DNA of 64,000 bases, taken from assembly GCA_958299035.1 (NCBI GenBank), contig CATQJL010000001.1, forward strand, positions 80,497,594 to 80,561,593. Direction: 5' to 3'. The translations under genes were made by a program, and so were the position numbers. Positions within the stretch are counted from its first letter, which is position 1, and each line of letters opens with the position of its first letter. Below, in pieces: positions 45,971 to 56,333 of the stretch. This DNA comes from Cylicocyclus nassatus. Taxonomy: Eukaryota > Nematoda > Chromadorea > Rhabditida > Strongylidae. Under the pieces are notes generated by a model. That model saw only the letters and a program-made list of their open reading frames with translations. It did not search any database and had not been told where the DNA came from.

Positions 45971-47023
45971 CTATAGCTCGCAAAACGGAAGATACGGCAT
46001 GAGATCAGCGGTAATGGATAACTGTTCATTCTTGCTGTTCATTTTGGGATCACGTGTAAGAATGAAAGACCCTTCCAAAGCCTTTCGCGCAGCTATTTGA
46101 CTTTCATAGGCTAGTATTGTGCACCTTATATCGTAATCCGTTCCTTCGTGCTCTACCTTTCTATGTTTACCTAGCGGGCTCATCATGCTCTGTTTTCTTT
46201 TGCCAGTTAGATGTTCATTCAAATGTACACCCAATGGTCGGACGGTCTCACCAATGTAATTGGCGGAACATTTCAAACAATGGATTTCGTAAACGACACC
46301 ACATTTTGTGCAGTCTCCGATTTTTCCGTATGGGCAGATCGCGCAATCTCGTAAGTTACAAGCTTTGTCGTATAATCTATTGCGGACTAGTTGTTTTTTT
46401 ATGTTGTCGCGAGGAATATTTACTAGAATAACGTCATCCTCGAGATTCGCTTGTATCAGGCATCGTTTGATCGCCATAGTGACTTTTTCAGAGATAAAGG
46501 GCAGGCATAAAGGTACCTTGTTGGTGACTTGATCTTTTAGTTGCGCTGTTGCCTTGTTTCGTCTAGGTCGTGTTGTATCACCATTGGATAACATTATATC
46601 GGCCGCCAGTTTTAGTGATTCATGCTTCTCAATCTCACCAGTACTGCTCTTCGCTGCCGTTTTCAACATATTGCGAATTACGGCACGTTTAACGGCTAGT
46701 GGGTGAGCGGATTGAGCGTGCAAGATTATGTTTTTGCTACTTTATTTGCGGTACCATTTGGTGCATACTGAGCCATCTACAAACGTCATCTGCATGTTCA
46801 AGTAAGCCAACCAACCGTTTCGAGGTTTCTCTCTTGTTAAACTTATGTACTTAGACTGTTGATTGAGTATTTTAAAACACTCGTCCATCTCAGACTGTGT
46901 TGTCGTGACAATGCAACAGTCGTCTATGTAACGACAGTACATAAGTGGGTCTCTGAGTAACACTGGGCGTTCTACCTTGCTCATGAAGCAAATGGCTAAA
47001 ACATCTAAAATATTGCAACACAA
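45971..47023 (-). pseudogene. PLE reverse transcriptase/GIY-YIG polyprotein, inactivated
   Basis: PLE proteins copy RNA into DNA and nick the target with a C-terminal GIY-YIG nuclease. The N-terminal piece here (46,745-47,023) holds the RT active-site box YIDDCC. The downstream piece (45,971-46,723) holds a Cys-rich linker (C..RDCAICPYGKIGDC) and the endonuclease core VYEI...NYIGETVRPLGVHLNEH. A TAA at 46,742-46,744 replaces a Glu codon of the other copy and splits the frame. The palm motif upstream of YIDD (GLSMGQRLAP in the other copy) is deleted. One Lys codon is missing in the RRNK(K)ATAQ stretch. The start is missing: this is a 5'-truncated, dead copy. Confidence 0.88.
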
Positions 47024-47054
47024 ACGAATGTTTGTGTTGCAATATTTTTAGATG
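47002..47054. repeat. Junction palindrome between the two PLE copies
   Basis: CATCTAAAATATTGCAACAC, then CAAAC, faces its mirror image across a spacer of four bases (GAAT), with one extra T on the right. Each arm is coding sequence of its PLE copy, so the two copies are joined at virtually the same internal position in opposite orientation. Confidence 0.9.
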
Positions 47055-47161
47055 GTCAGGACGGTATTACGCACAATTACGAGGTTTGTCGATGGGTCAA
47101 CGATTAGCACCCGTTTTAGCCATTTGCTTCATGAGCAAGGTAGAACGCCCAGTGTTACTCA
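47031..47161 (+). pseudogene. PLE RT fragment upstream of MITE
   Basis: The frame encodes an RT palm segment with GLSMGQRLAPVLAICFMSKV at about 47,083-47,142, comparable to the MG.PL.P.LA..FM motif of PLE and other RTs. It is cut at 47,161 by MITE insertion; the remainder resumes at 47,618. The N-terminal part of the RT is absent because the copy is 5'-truncated. Confidence 0.8.
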
Positions 47162-47617
47162 CAAGGGAATGGTCAGAAGTCGAAGTGGCCAAACCAAACA
47201 AGCTGTATACCATTGGATGCAGTATAAAACGCTGACTTCGAATCTGTCTTTCTCATCTGCTTCCCGCTTCTGTGGGCGAAGCTACAAGCGGTTTTATTAT
47301 GAAAAAATCACACATAAACACAGCGAAATTGAGCACACTGTTGTACGTTTAGCTCAGCTTCTTTCTTTGAAAATTTGAAGTAGGCTGGCTGCATGTTTTG
47401 GCCCAGCATTGAGGCGAACATGGCTCTGCACGGCTAAATTTTCAATTTCACGCGTAATTTCTTAGCAAAATAATGGTCTTTAATGGCTTGTAGCTTCGTC
47501 CACAGAAGCGGGAAGCAGGTAAGAAAGACAGATCCGAAGTCAGCGTTTTATACTGCATCGAATGGTATACAGCCTGTTTGGTTTGTTTGGCCACTTCGAC
47601 TTCTGACCATTCCCTTG
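47162..47617. mobile_element. CAAGG-family MITE (3-bp TSD), copy B, in PLE RT
   Basis: The ends are CAAGGGAATGGTCAGAAGTC and its mirror image, flanked by TCA on both sides (47,159-47,161 and 47,618-47,620). The left PLE copy carries the same coding sequence uninterrupted with a single TCA, so the 456-bp element and its 3-bp duplication are exact. No transposase; PIF/Harbinger-like by TSD length. Confidence 0.92.
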
Positions 47618-48606
47618 TCAGAGACCCACCTATGTACTGTCATTACATAGACGACTGTTGTATTGTCACGACAACACAGTTCGAGATGGACGAGTGTTTT
47701 AAAATACTCAATCAACAGTCTAAGTACATAAGTTTAACAAGAGAGAAACCTCGAAACGGTTGGTTGGCCTACTTGAACATGCAGATGACGTTTGTAGATG
47801 GCTCAGTATGCACCAAATGGTACCGCAAAGAAAGTAGTAAAAACATAATCTTGCACGCTCAATCCGCTCACCCACTAGCCGTTAAACGTGCCGTAATTCG
47901 CAATATGTTGAAAACGGCAGCGAAGAGCAGTACTGGTGAGATTGAGAAGCATGAATCACTAAAACTGGCGGCCGATATAATGTTATCCAATGGTGATACA
48001 ACACGACCTAGACGAAACAAAAAGGCAACAGCGCAACTAAAAGATCAAGTCACCAACAAGGTACCTTTATGCCTGCCCTTTATCTCTGAAAAAGTCACTA
48101 TGGCGATCAAGCGATGCCTGATACAAGCAAATCTCGAGGATGACGTTATTCTAGTAAATATTCCTCGCGGCAACATAAAGAAACAACTAGTCCGCAATAG
48201 ACTATACGACAAAGCTTGTAACTTACGAGATTGCGCGATCTGCCCATACGAAAAAATCGGAGACTGCACAAAATGTGGTGTCGCTTACGAAATCCATTGT
48301 TTGAAATGTTCCGCCAATTACATTGGTGAGACCGTCCGACCATTGGGTGTACATTTGAATGAACATCTAACTGGCAAAAGAAAACAGAGCATGATGAGCC
48401 CGCTAGGTAAACATAGAAAGGTAGAGCACGAAGGAACGGATTACGATATAAGGTGCACAATACTAGCCTATGAAAGTCAAATAGCTGCGCGAAAGGCTTT
48501 GGAAGGGTCTTTCATTCTTACACGTGATCCCAAAATGAACAGCAAGAATGAACAGTTATCCATTACCGCTGATCTCATGCCGTATCTTCCGTTTTGCGAG
48601 CTATAG
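47618..48606 (+). pseudogene. PLE RT C-terminus, linker and GIY-YIG endonuclease
   Basis: An uninterrupted frame, opened by the tail of the MITE, carries in order: the RT catalytic box YIDDCC (47,644-47,661); the thumb region (LTREKPRNGWLAYLNMQMTF); a Cys-rich linker (C..RDCAICPYEKIGDC, about 48,220-48,270); and a GIY-YIG nuclease (AYEI...NYIGETVRPLGVHLNEH, about 48,286-48,370), finishing in NSKNEQLSITADLMPYLPFC. The catalytic Arg after YIGET and the downstream Glu/His region are present. Length from YIDD to stop is in the PLE range. Because the RT upstream is split and the start is lost, the copy cannot be autonomous, but the nuclease half looks intact. Confidence 0.88.
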
Positions 48607-48840
48607 ATCGTCTGAGCGTATATAAGCAGTTACGTGACATACACACTGCTCACTCTTGTGTCACCACAGTCGAACGGGCTCGTCTAAAGCGGTTGCACAC
48701 TGCAATATCGGTAATACACTGGTGAGTGAAAGTCATGGCCCAACCTCCTTCTTCCACACTAGATGAATCGAATATGCAAGTGGGAAGAGGTGTTTGGCGG
48801 TCAAGAGCAGATATCCTTATGACTGACACCTTTCAGGCCT

Positions 48841-48864
48841 CTGATGACGGCGTGTAGCCGAAAC
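48841..48864 (+). ncRNA. Hammerhead-like core, right PLE copy
   Basis: CTGATGACGGCGTGTAGCCG followed by AAAC: the CTGATGA box, a GGC/GCC stem-loop and a GAAAC box. It lies 235 bases after the endonuclease stop codon, where PLE pseudo-LTR sequence is expected. Confidence 0.45.
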
Positions 48865-48928
48865 GTATGGCAATAAAGTGTATTACTATAAAAAACCTGT
48901 ACGGCACAGAACAAATACTGAAGTTATC

Positions 48929-49893
48929 TTTCAAATGCCCAGGTTTCAAGATAAAAGGACTTTCAAGATATAGATTGGTGACTTTTATTTTGGCCAAATA
49001 AGGAAGATTTCATCAAACGTGAATTGCAAAAATTTTCGAAAAGAGGCGAGTTAGGACTGCGCTTGTTTGAATGAATTATATTCAAACTATGATTCGGAAT
49101 TCCAGATTTAAACTAAAAGTAACAGGAATAATGAAAAGGGCATGAGACTTTGTCTACATCACGATTCTGAAGCGATAAATGATCATACCTAGTTTCTGTG
49201 CCACATTTGTTGGTAGCACCCTGTTGCGCCGCAGACGCTATTTCTCTGGAAAACTATCCGAAAATTTCTTCCTACTGCAACTGCGGTCTGGCTACTTCCA
49301 GCGTATTTCGAAGACACTACAACATTCCTCAAGCAATAGCGGATTTCTCAATCCTCGTTGAAAACAAAAGAATTTTCCAAAAAACTTCACACTTCCTTCA
49401 CACTTGTAAAAGGGAGTTGCAAAGGTTGATATGGGATGCGTAGCGAAAAGGGACGCTGGGTGAGATTGCAGAATTTTTTGGCCAGTTTTTGTAAAATGGT
49501 AGAATACATTTACATCTTAGGATTTGTGTCAAGTTTACCAGAAGAACCTAAGAGTTACGCCGATTTTCTGGTTTTATTTTGAGGGACAGTAATTTTCTGC
49601 ACCCTGTACATTATTTTCTGTTGCTTGACGAGTTGTGCGGTGCAAAAGTGCCTCAATCCTATAGGTTGAAGTTTGTCCGTCGATATCAGCGACTACGCAG
49701 TGTTCATGATAGCGCTCTTCATCTCTTTTACCAAAAAAGGCTTAGTAGATTTTATAACCCGCTTGAAATAAACAAGAGCTTGAAAACTCCTTAAGCCAGC
49801 TGTTCGCTGAAAAATATTGTTGATGCTTTTGAAACCAAAAAATGCAGTGATCTTTTCTCTTTTAATGGGATGACAGTCCGTAGGTGTTGTAAA
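48929..49893. other. No gene seen
   Basis: The right flank of the decayed TIR element, then AT-rich filler. Open frames of 60-81 codons have no domain. Confidence 0.5.
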
Positions 49894-50515
49894 TCTTATA
49901 TATGAAGCTGAATGTGTTTGTATGTCTGTCTGTATGTCTGTCTGTCTGTGTGTACGTATGTTCCGAATAGAATATTTCATTTCTGAACCGATCCGGACCA
50001 AACTCGGCACACATACACTTCGGGGCAAGCGGGTGTCATAGACTGCTTTTCGTCATCGATCGATATATCGATTCCATCTATTTTTATCGATTTTTATGCA
50101 GTTTGACCTACGGGGCTGGGAGTTGGCACAGGGAGTAATCGAACATGCTGATTACGAATACATTATTGTTTTTGCCATTATCCATTACTTGTATCGATTT
50201 TGTCGATTTTTTTGCGAAATTTGAGCTGCGGGGCTGGGAGCTGGCACAGAGTGAGGGGCAAACGAGCATTCTGATTGATACAATATTATTTTTCAAAATT
50301 GTCGCTTACTTCTACCGATTCTATCGATTTTTTGCAATGTTCGAGCTGAGGGTAGGGAATTGGTATAGGGTGGGGGATAAGTGAGCTGCTGATTACTAAC
50401 ACAGTGGGAATAGCGAATTGGCATGAAAAAGTGAGCACAGGCAAGGGATGAACAGGAAAGGGTTCTTTATAACAGTGTCTTGACAGGGCCGGGCGGAGTT
50501 GGGTAGGTCAGCTAG
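49894..50515 (+). mobile_element. Helitron-like element (622 bp)
   Basis: A, then TCTTATATATGAAGCTGAAT at the start; GGCCGGGCGGAGTTGGGTAG...CTAG, then T, at the end. The inside has about three diverged tandem units with TATCGATTTT runs, and no central palindrome. Non-coding. Confidence 0.8.
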
Positions 50516-50676
50516 TGTTTCCTATTTTAGGATGTAACTGTACATAAAAATTTGAGAGTCAAGGAATGCGATAATTATCGAAACATTATTTTATTTTATT
50601 CCATACGCGTATTGGCGTGCTCTAACAGATTCAAAGAAAACTACATTATACGAGGTAGATACGTAAATATAGAGGA
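50516..50676. other. Spacer between two Helitrons
   Basis: 161 bases of AT-rich DNA, nothing recognised. Confidence 0.6.
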
Positions 50677-51622
50677 CTAGCTGGCTTACCCGGCTCCGCC
50701 GTATCCGGACCAAACTTGGCACACATACACTTCGGGCCCCGGCGGGTGTCACAGTCCACTTTTCGTTATCGATCGATGTCGATTTTACCGATTTTTATCG
50801 ATTTTTTTGCAGAGTTCACCTACAGGGCTAGGAGTTGACACAGGGGGGAAGTGAGCATGGGGATTCCGAATACAATATTAGTTTTCAGAATTATCGATTG
50901 CTTTATCGATTTTATCGATTTTTTGGCAGAGTTCACCTACAGGGCTAGGAGTTGGCACAGAGGGTAATCGAGCATGCAGATTACGAATACAATATTAGTT
51001 TTCAAGATCGTCCATTACTTTTATCGATTTTATCGATTTTTTGAAAATTTGAGCTAGGGGGCTGGAATTTGGCACAGGGGTGTTCGAGCATGCTGATCAC
51101 CCCCCTTGGGGGTGATCAGCATGCTCGATTACCCCCCTGTGCCAACTCCCAGCCCCCTAGCTCAAACTTTGCAAAAAAATCGATAAAATCGATAAAAGTA
51201 ATCGATAATCCCGAAAACCAATATTGTATTCGGAATCCCCATGCTCGATTACCCCCCTGTGCCAACTCCCAGCCCCGTAGCTCAAACTTTGCAAAAAATC
51301 GATAAAATCGATAAAAGTAATGGATAATCCTGAAAACCAATATTGTATTCGGAATCCCCATGCTCGATTACCCCCCTGTGCCAACTCCCAGCCCCGTAGG
51401 TGAACTCAGCAAAAAAATCGATAAAAATCGATAAAATCGATATCGACCGATACGAAAAGTAGCCTATGACACCCGCCGGGGCCCGTAGTGTATGTGTGCC
51501 AAGTTTGGTCCGGATCGGTTCAGAAATGGAATTTTCTATTCGGAACATACGTACACACAGACAGACAGACATACAGACAGACAGACATACATACAAACAG
51601 ACATTCAGCTTTATATATAAGA
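50677..51622 (-). mobile_element. Helitron-like element with foldback array (946 bp)
   Basis: On the minus strand: A, then TCTTATATATAAAGCTGAAT ... GGCGGAGCCGGGTAAGCCAG, CTAG, then T. It has about three units left of the palindrome (51,085-51,127) and about three right, in opposite orientation. It is very close in plan and sequence to 16,352-17,774 but with fewer units, as expected for array contraction or expansion. Confidence 0.8.
51552..51602. repeat. ACAG/ACAT microsatellite
   Basis: Tetranucleotide tract inside the Helitron 5' region. Confidence 0.85.
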
Positions 51623-52105
51623 TTAAAAATAACACCAACGATAAGCTAAAATGGCACACCCGTAAGTAGAAATTCCATTTGTAGAATAAATCACAACAGC
51701 CTCCCCAGCATGCCAAAAGACGTGTAGAGACAAGTAGCATAGACAGGGCGGAGGCCAGGCAAATGGATAAACCGGCAGCCCCCGCCGGCATACCCATACG
51801 GGCGCACTGGTAGGGGCCACCAGTGCACCCGCTCACCGAATATCCGTCCTGCCAACGCCACCAGGTCCCGCAACCTCCACAGGCAAGAAGGGCAAAGCTA
51901 TGTGTTCGGAAATATGAAAGTCTAATTCGGGCATGTAATTCAAGCTTTCTAGTTAACTGAAAACAGACCGAAACGGCAACCAAGTGCTAGTTTCGTATGA
52001 GGTATTTCAGAAAAAAAAGTAGTTAACAAAATCGAAGTGCAGGAAGAATAGAGAAGTTCAAGAAAAAAGAGGCAAGAAAGTAATCGATAACAAAATACAG
52101 TGCTA
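51623..52105. other. GC-richer stretch, no gene recognised
   Basis: Bases 51,690-51,890 are richer in GC than the surroundings and contain a hairpin ACTGGTAGGGGCCACCAGTG. Minus frames of 60-65 codons, and a longer one that runs on into the Helitron, have no domain. The 3' untranslated part of the neighbouring LINE may lie at the right edge. Confidence 0.4.
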
Positions 52106-52542
52106 TCATTTGACGTCCGGTATCCGCAGTTGTTGAAGTATGTCGACTTTTGACAATGCTTTTCTGAAGTTGACAGGATTTTTCTGATGTAGAAGTGCAG
52201 TGGGTAGACTTTCAATCATGGCTTTGGCTGTTCTGAAAGCAAATGTGCTCAACAAATGATGTGATGTAGGTAGTTTATGATAACGAAAAGCGATGCAGGA
52301 GTGCCTTCCGTGAACAGGACGGAAGCACCAGAATGTAGAGGGTTTTAGGCGGAGTTCCCCTTTGAAAATTTTGAATGCAAAAATGAGATCTGTTTGAACT
52401 CTTCTGTAGTATAAACTTTTGAATTAAGCTTTTGGAGACGATTCAAGGATACTTTTTATTAGGAAAAGCCCGATAGTCAAGTATTTGATAAATGATTTTG
52501 CACGTTTTCAATTTTTGCTATATCTTTGGAGAGGTAAGGACC

Positions 52543-53046
52543 TCAGATGAGACTGCAATACTCAACTAAAGGTAAACTAAACATTTTGTAAAGCCTAATC
52601 CACAGAAACACATCAGTGCTGTATATATTTTCGAATAAACAATGTAATATCCTCAAGCTTTTTACAACCACTGCATCGATGTGTTTACTGAAGTTAAGCC
52701 CATGAGAAATTACAACTCCAATGTCGCATACTTGGTCAGCACTCATCATCGGGCCAAGATCATTGTTATATAGTGTCAAATTATCAACCCCTACCGGAAA
52801 GAGGTGACTTTCATGGAAGTTGACTTTGAGGTGCCAATATCGACTCCACTCAAACCTTCGTTCAACCGCTTTGTTGAGAGCCTTTTGAACTTCAACTTTA
52901 TCGTCCTTGCCATAAATTGCTACGACTTTAACATCATCAGCATAGGCATGGACGAATATTCTTGTATCTGTTTCCAAAAAAGCGGGAAGATCACAGGTAT
53001 AAATAAGAAAAAAATATATGGAAAAAAATGCTTCCCTAAGGAACAC
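52543..53046 (-). pseudogene. LINE reverse transcriptase, YADD part
   Basis: 167 codons with the RT catalytic box HAYADDVKVV (about residues 33-42), then W....LKVNFHES, and VCDIGVVISHGLNFSKHID. The frame ends in LVEYCSLI and stops where intact elements continue (W.PYL..DI..IE.VQ). In other frames downstream, PYLSKDIAKIENVQ and LPTALLHQKNPVNFRKALSK continue to about 52,106. Confidence 0.85.
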
Positions 53047-53077
53047 CTGAAGGACATTCTTTAGAGAAAGAAAAATC

Positions 53078-53410
53078 CTAAGAAAAGCGTACTGTCAGTT
53101 TCCTATCACCAAGATACGAGCGAAACCAATTAATCAGACCCCCACGTATTCCAATGCTATGCAATCTCACCGAAAGGCTCTCGTGGCAAACCGTATCAAA
53201 AGCTTCACTGAAGTTAAAGTAAACCACATCGACTTTTTTATTTTGACTCAACGCATTATTCCATAAATGAGTACATTCTATAAACTGTGCACAAGTGGAA
53301 GAGCCTGAAAGAAAGCCGTACTGTTCGTTAGGAATGAGATTGATACTCTCTAGCCACTCTACCAAGTACTTTTTGATAAACTTCTCCAATACCTTCAGGG
53401 GAGCTGGCAA
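53078..53410 (-). pseudogene. LINE reverse transcriptase, fingers/palm part
   Basis: 110 codons: LEKFIKKYLVEWLESINLIP, then QYGFLSGSSTCAQFIE, then VYFNFSEAFDTVCHESL, then GLINWFRSYLGDRK. The box normally reading DFSKAFD has Asn for the first, catalytic Asp, so the polymerase is dead even apart from frameshifts. The frame breaks before the next RT block at 53,046. Confidence 0.85.
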
Positions 53411-53531
53411 TAGCTAATCGGGCTGTGTTCGATATGAGATCACATGTTTTTCCTTTTGGGAATGGCGTAAACTGTTGCTTTCCAAGGAGAAGGTATCTCA
53501 CTCGTCACAGATGATATATTGAAAATATGTG

Positions 53532-54176
53532 TTAAAGGCTGAGAAAGCTGCGCTGCAAAATTTTGAAAAACATTTGCGGCACACCATCTGAGGTCACCGA
53601 CTGTGATGGTTTAGGGGTCTTCAGATTATTGTAAACAACTTCGGACATGATAACAGGCAATTTGAATACAGGATCTGTAAATTTGGTTAGTTTGGTAGGT
53701 GATTCACAGTGCTTTGTGAATGTACATTCAAAGAAATTTGCAAAAGCCTCAGCGTTTTCAAAGCCTGTGCTGTATTTTGCCCCATCGTCCCCTGGGGGGG
53801 GGGGGGGACGACGGGGGAGGGGGAGGGAGGGGGAGTATTGCAAAGTACAGTAGGGGGTCAGCCAAACTATAGAATAGTCTTTGACGTTGCTCAAAAAAAT
53901 GAGAATATAAGCAGGGTATCTGAAGGAGGTATTGGGCGCTCGTTTTTTCAGAGGTATATTTCTTCTCATGATGTCATGTAAAATATAGAGGAAACAACAA
54001 CAAACATTGTTCACATCTGTGGAGTTTCCAAATACCTCGAACCAATCAGTGGTAGACAGCAGAGTTCTGATTTTGTTGACATCAGCACGTTTAAAATCAA
54101 ATAAAGGGGAAAGGCGAATTTCTTTTTCAGGCATTGAAATGGAAAAGCCCACTATACTATGATTGGAGGTACTCAA
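53532..54176 (-). pseudogene. LINE linker and start of reverse transcriptase, internally deleted
   Basis: Open minus frame of 214 codons. Its start carries the NHSIVGFSI box and the end reads EVVYNNLKTPKPSQSVTSDG, a typical lead-in to the RT of CR1-like elements. In the middle, Pro/Arg-rich codons (53,790-53,840) come from a poly-G/poly-C stretch on the complementary strand and are not element protein; a piece of the linker is missing there. Confidence 0.7.
53794..53807 (+). repeat. Poly-G run (14)
   Basis: Fourteen G followed by a G-rich, purine-rich patch to about 53,836. It interrupts the LINE. Confidence 0.95.
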
Positions 54177-54640
54177 TGGCGGTGTAATGAAAAATTTTCA
54201 ATAAAAGCAGAGTCGGTCAGTACTACATCTAGTATGTGATCTCCCCGGGTTGAAAGATCAACCCGTTGTGTAAGAGACAAAGCATCAAACGCCGAGGGTA
54301 TTTCTCTACTATGGCGTTAGAAGAGCTGCGATCACTCCAATCAATTGAAAGGTTCAGATCACCAGCCAATGCTATTTTGGCTTGGCAGGAGGAAACCAGA
54401 TCAGAAATCAAAAAAAAGAGGAAGATCATCCTGCTTTGCACTGTTATGAGGGGGACGCTATAAGAAAGTAAATCGAAAATTATCAGCCTGAGTGGGGATA
54501 TTTGAAATGAAGTCGAAGCAGATGGCGTCAGCAGATGGACTTTTCACAGAAAACTTTACTTTTTCGAAAAGCACTTATCATGTATAATAGCGCATACACC
54601 TTCACCCTTTTTACCCTTCCGATCTTTTCTAAGCAGCATA
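54130..54640 (-). pseudogene. LINE endonuclease domain, inactivated
   Basis: Frame-shifted pieces read RKDRKGKKGEGVCAIIHDKC, then LAGDLNLSIDWSD (the GD.N motif), then DHILDVVLTDS, then STSNHSIVGFSI. The last is the SDH active-site box with Asp replaced by Asn. The domain nicks target DNA in intact LINEs; here stops and the altered box indicate loss of function. Confidence 0.75.
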
Positions 54641-54840
54641 GTAGTAATAGTAATAATCAAGTGTTTTTATAATTTTGTCCAGCTTTCATTGAGGGCTTTT
54701 TCGAATTTTTCTGTTTTTCTCCCTTCAAACATGACAAAATTGGAAGCTTTGAGGAGGTCATGGTAGGTTAGCTTGTGCACAATACAGCAAAGTTTGAGAC
54801 AGATTTATTGACAAGAACGAAAATTAACAATGTCTAGAGT

Positions 54841-54984
54841 GTCTTTATAATTATGTTCAGCATTGTATAGAGTGGAAGAGCTGCATTACCCACATTGATT
54901 CGTTCATCCGCCATTCTAAGCTTTTGTGCTTATAGTTGATCACAGAAATAAGTGGAGTCGAATAATCGTTTGCACACTTAACTG
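54841..54984. other. Short spacer, nothing recognised
   Basis: AT-rich DNA between the LINE and the inner edge of the right arm. Confidence 0.5.
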
Positions 54985-55129
54985 AGTAACCTCAGCTTTC
55001 AAATGACATGTAGCTTGTTAGGGCATTTCGCTTTCAAGGCTCACTTACCCCCTTCACCCTACAAGGATGGGAGTAGCGGAAACCCCCTTTACCTAGAGAA
55101 AGCCTGGCTCCCCCTATTGCACCTATGGA

Positions 55130-55537
55130 TCGGACTTTCGGCAAGGGACATGTTTATTTTGAATCACTTCAAACGCTGATTCCAAATAAGCTATTTGTAA
55201 TTGCCGCGCACCACTCCGAAGCAAATCATTTTTCCTGCGCAAATTTGGCAAGCTCATCAACTCACTGGCATCATGGCATCACCATCTAGTGCTTATACAC
55301 TTGCGTTAAGCTTCTTTTTAGTGAAAAAGAATGGATTTGTATTATTTCGATATCTCAGCACCTTTTTATCTGCAGATTTTCATCTACAGGCAGTCTTCCC
55401 ATGTTCAGTATTATGCAAATTTTGCGCTGGAAAAGCCAGTAACTTGCTTCGGAATGGTGCGCGGCAGTTACAAATAGCATGGAATCAGTGTTTAAAGCTG
55501 ATTCAGAATGTTTACGTCCCCTTGCCAAAAAGTCGAG
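55130..55537. mobile_element. Foldback MITE, GGCAAGGG ends, right-arm copy
   Basis: Counterpart of 25,265-25,672. The ends GGCAAGGGACATG and CGTCCCCTTGCC are mirrored, with the inner TGCCGCGCACCA(C/T)TCCGAAGC on both sides. It is at the same place as in the left arm and therefore ancestral. Confidence 0.7.
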
Positions 55538-56220
55538 CTAAATTAGGTAGCTTTCCTTGTTAGAATCCATCCTGGAAATGTTAGCAATATTGATTGCACT
55601 AATTTTAAAAATGCTTACTCGAGACAATGTAAGCTTTTGAATAACTATTTGAAAGTGTGGCGCTAATTTGTCATTGAACTTTAAACGCTTATAGCCATGC
55701 CTTCGATACATAGAGCCATGTATGTCTGGTAACCTTCACTTTGAGCGTCATGATAGAACACAACCTTCACCTGGTGAGAAGTACAGAAGTCATCCGGGGC
55801 GAAGCCCAGGAAATGACATAACTAATGACATAACCGTATGAGGATGAATTTAAATGAGGCAAATATAGCAGTGACATTCAAAAGAAGCTCAAAAAAACCG
55901 AAGGATTGCGTTTTTATGGCCTTTTTTGTTGAGAAGAAGGTTTTTATTTGAAAATTCAATCAAAAACTAGGGATTTCTCAATTAACCTTCCTCTGAACTG
56001 CAGTTGAATGTTGGAAGTTCATTAAAGCCGCTAGAGTTCAATAAAAACGAAAAACTGCGCTCAAATCTTGCGCAAAGAGTCGCCATATGAATGCTGGTCT
56101 ATCTCGTTATAGAGTGATTTTCAAGATCCGCGACGTTGTCAGTGCTCCTGGCCGTCTCAAGAGGATCACAACGATATATAATGCTGCAGGGTTTCGTTGA
56201 GACCATGCGAAGATCCACGA

Positions 56221-56333
56221 CCAGAGCCAAATGCCCCGTCGGCTCTGGTCTGTCTCCGCTGCTCGTCTGCGTCTCCGCGCGCTGCGCGCTACCTCGCTAC
56301 CTCAAATGCGGGGCGCGGAGCATTTGGCTCTGG
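56221..56333. mobile_element. 113-bp GC-rich inverted-repeat element
   Basis: A 14-base perfect inverted repeat, CCAGAGCCAAATGC, bounds a GC-rich core (GCGCGCTGCGCGC). The high GC contrasts with the neighbourhood. Family unknown; a 100-codon frame across it is probably chance. Confidence 0.55.

Larger units (their letters stand above)
45649..47026 (-). mobile_element. Penelope-like element, left copy (5'-truncated)
   Basis: Read on the minus strand, this copy runs from the junction palindrome near 47,026 through RT and endonuclease sequence to a 3' end near 45,649 where homology with the right copy stops. It is the inverted partner of 47,028-48,928. Relative to that copy it lacks about 60 bases of the RT palm, lacks the inserted MITE, has one nonsense change and lacks one codon. 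Confidence 0.9.
47028..48928 (+). mobile_element. Penelope-like element, right copy (with MITE inside)
   Basis: Plus-strand PLE fragment from the junction palindrome to a 3' end near 48,928, interrupted by a MITE at 47,162-47,617. It retains the palm motif lost from the left copy and an otherwise open frame. The 3' untranslated part contains a hammerhead-like motif and an AATAAA-like signal (CAATAAAGTG, near 48,871). Confidence 0.9.
45331..49606. mobile_element. Decayed TIR element hosting the PLE pair
   Basis: AGGGTGCGGAAAAAATACTG (45,332) and the mirror image of GAGGGACAGTAATTTTCTGC (ending ACCCTG, 49,606) form an imperfect terminal inverted repeat of about 27 bases, with TA next to the right end. 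The remaining inner flanks (45,360-45,648 and 48,929-49,580) carry no transposase. The interpretation as one element split by PLE insertions is tentative. Confidence 0.4.
52106..54840 (-). mobile_element. CR1/Jockey-type LINE, dead copy
   Basis: Minus-strand remains of one non-LTR retrotransposon in the expected order: apurinic-like endonuclease (about 54,640-54,130), linker, reverse transcriptase (about 53,560-52,540) and a C-terminal region ending near 52,106. Frameshifts, stops, an internal deletion with a G-rich insertion, and catalytic substitutions make it non-functional. CR1 is the closest clade by motif layout; I cannot separate CR1 from Jockey or related clades by eye. Confidence 0.8.

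Noticed and set aside
47002..47054. PLE palindrome as an amplification foldback chimera
   Set aside because: The adapter shows the library was amplified, but the two PLE arms differ by a nonsense codon, deletions and a MITE with its own target duplication. They are distinct genomic copies.
51282..51983. 233-codon minus-strand open frame
   Set aside because: Half of it is the Helitron with its microsatellite, the rest is unrelated flank; no domain.
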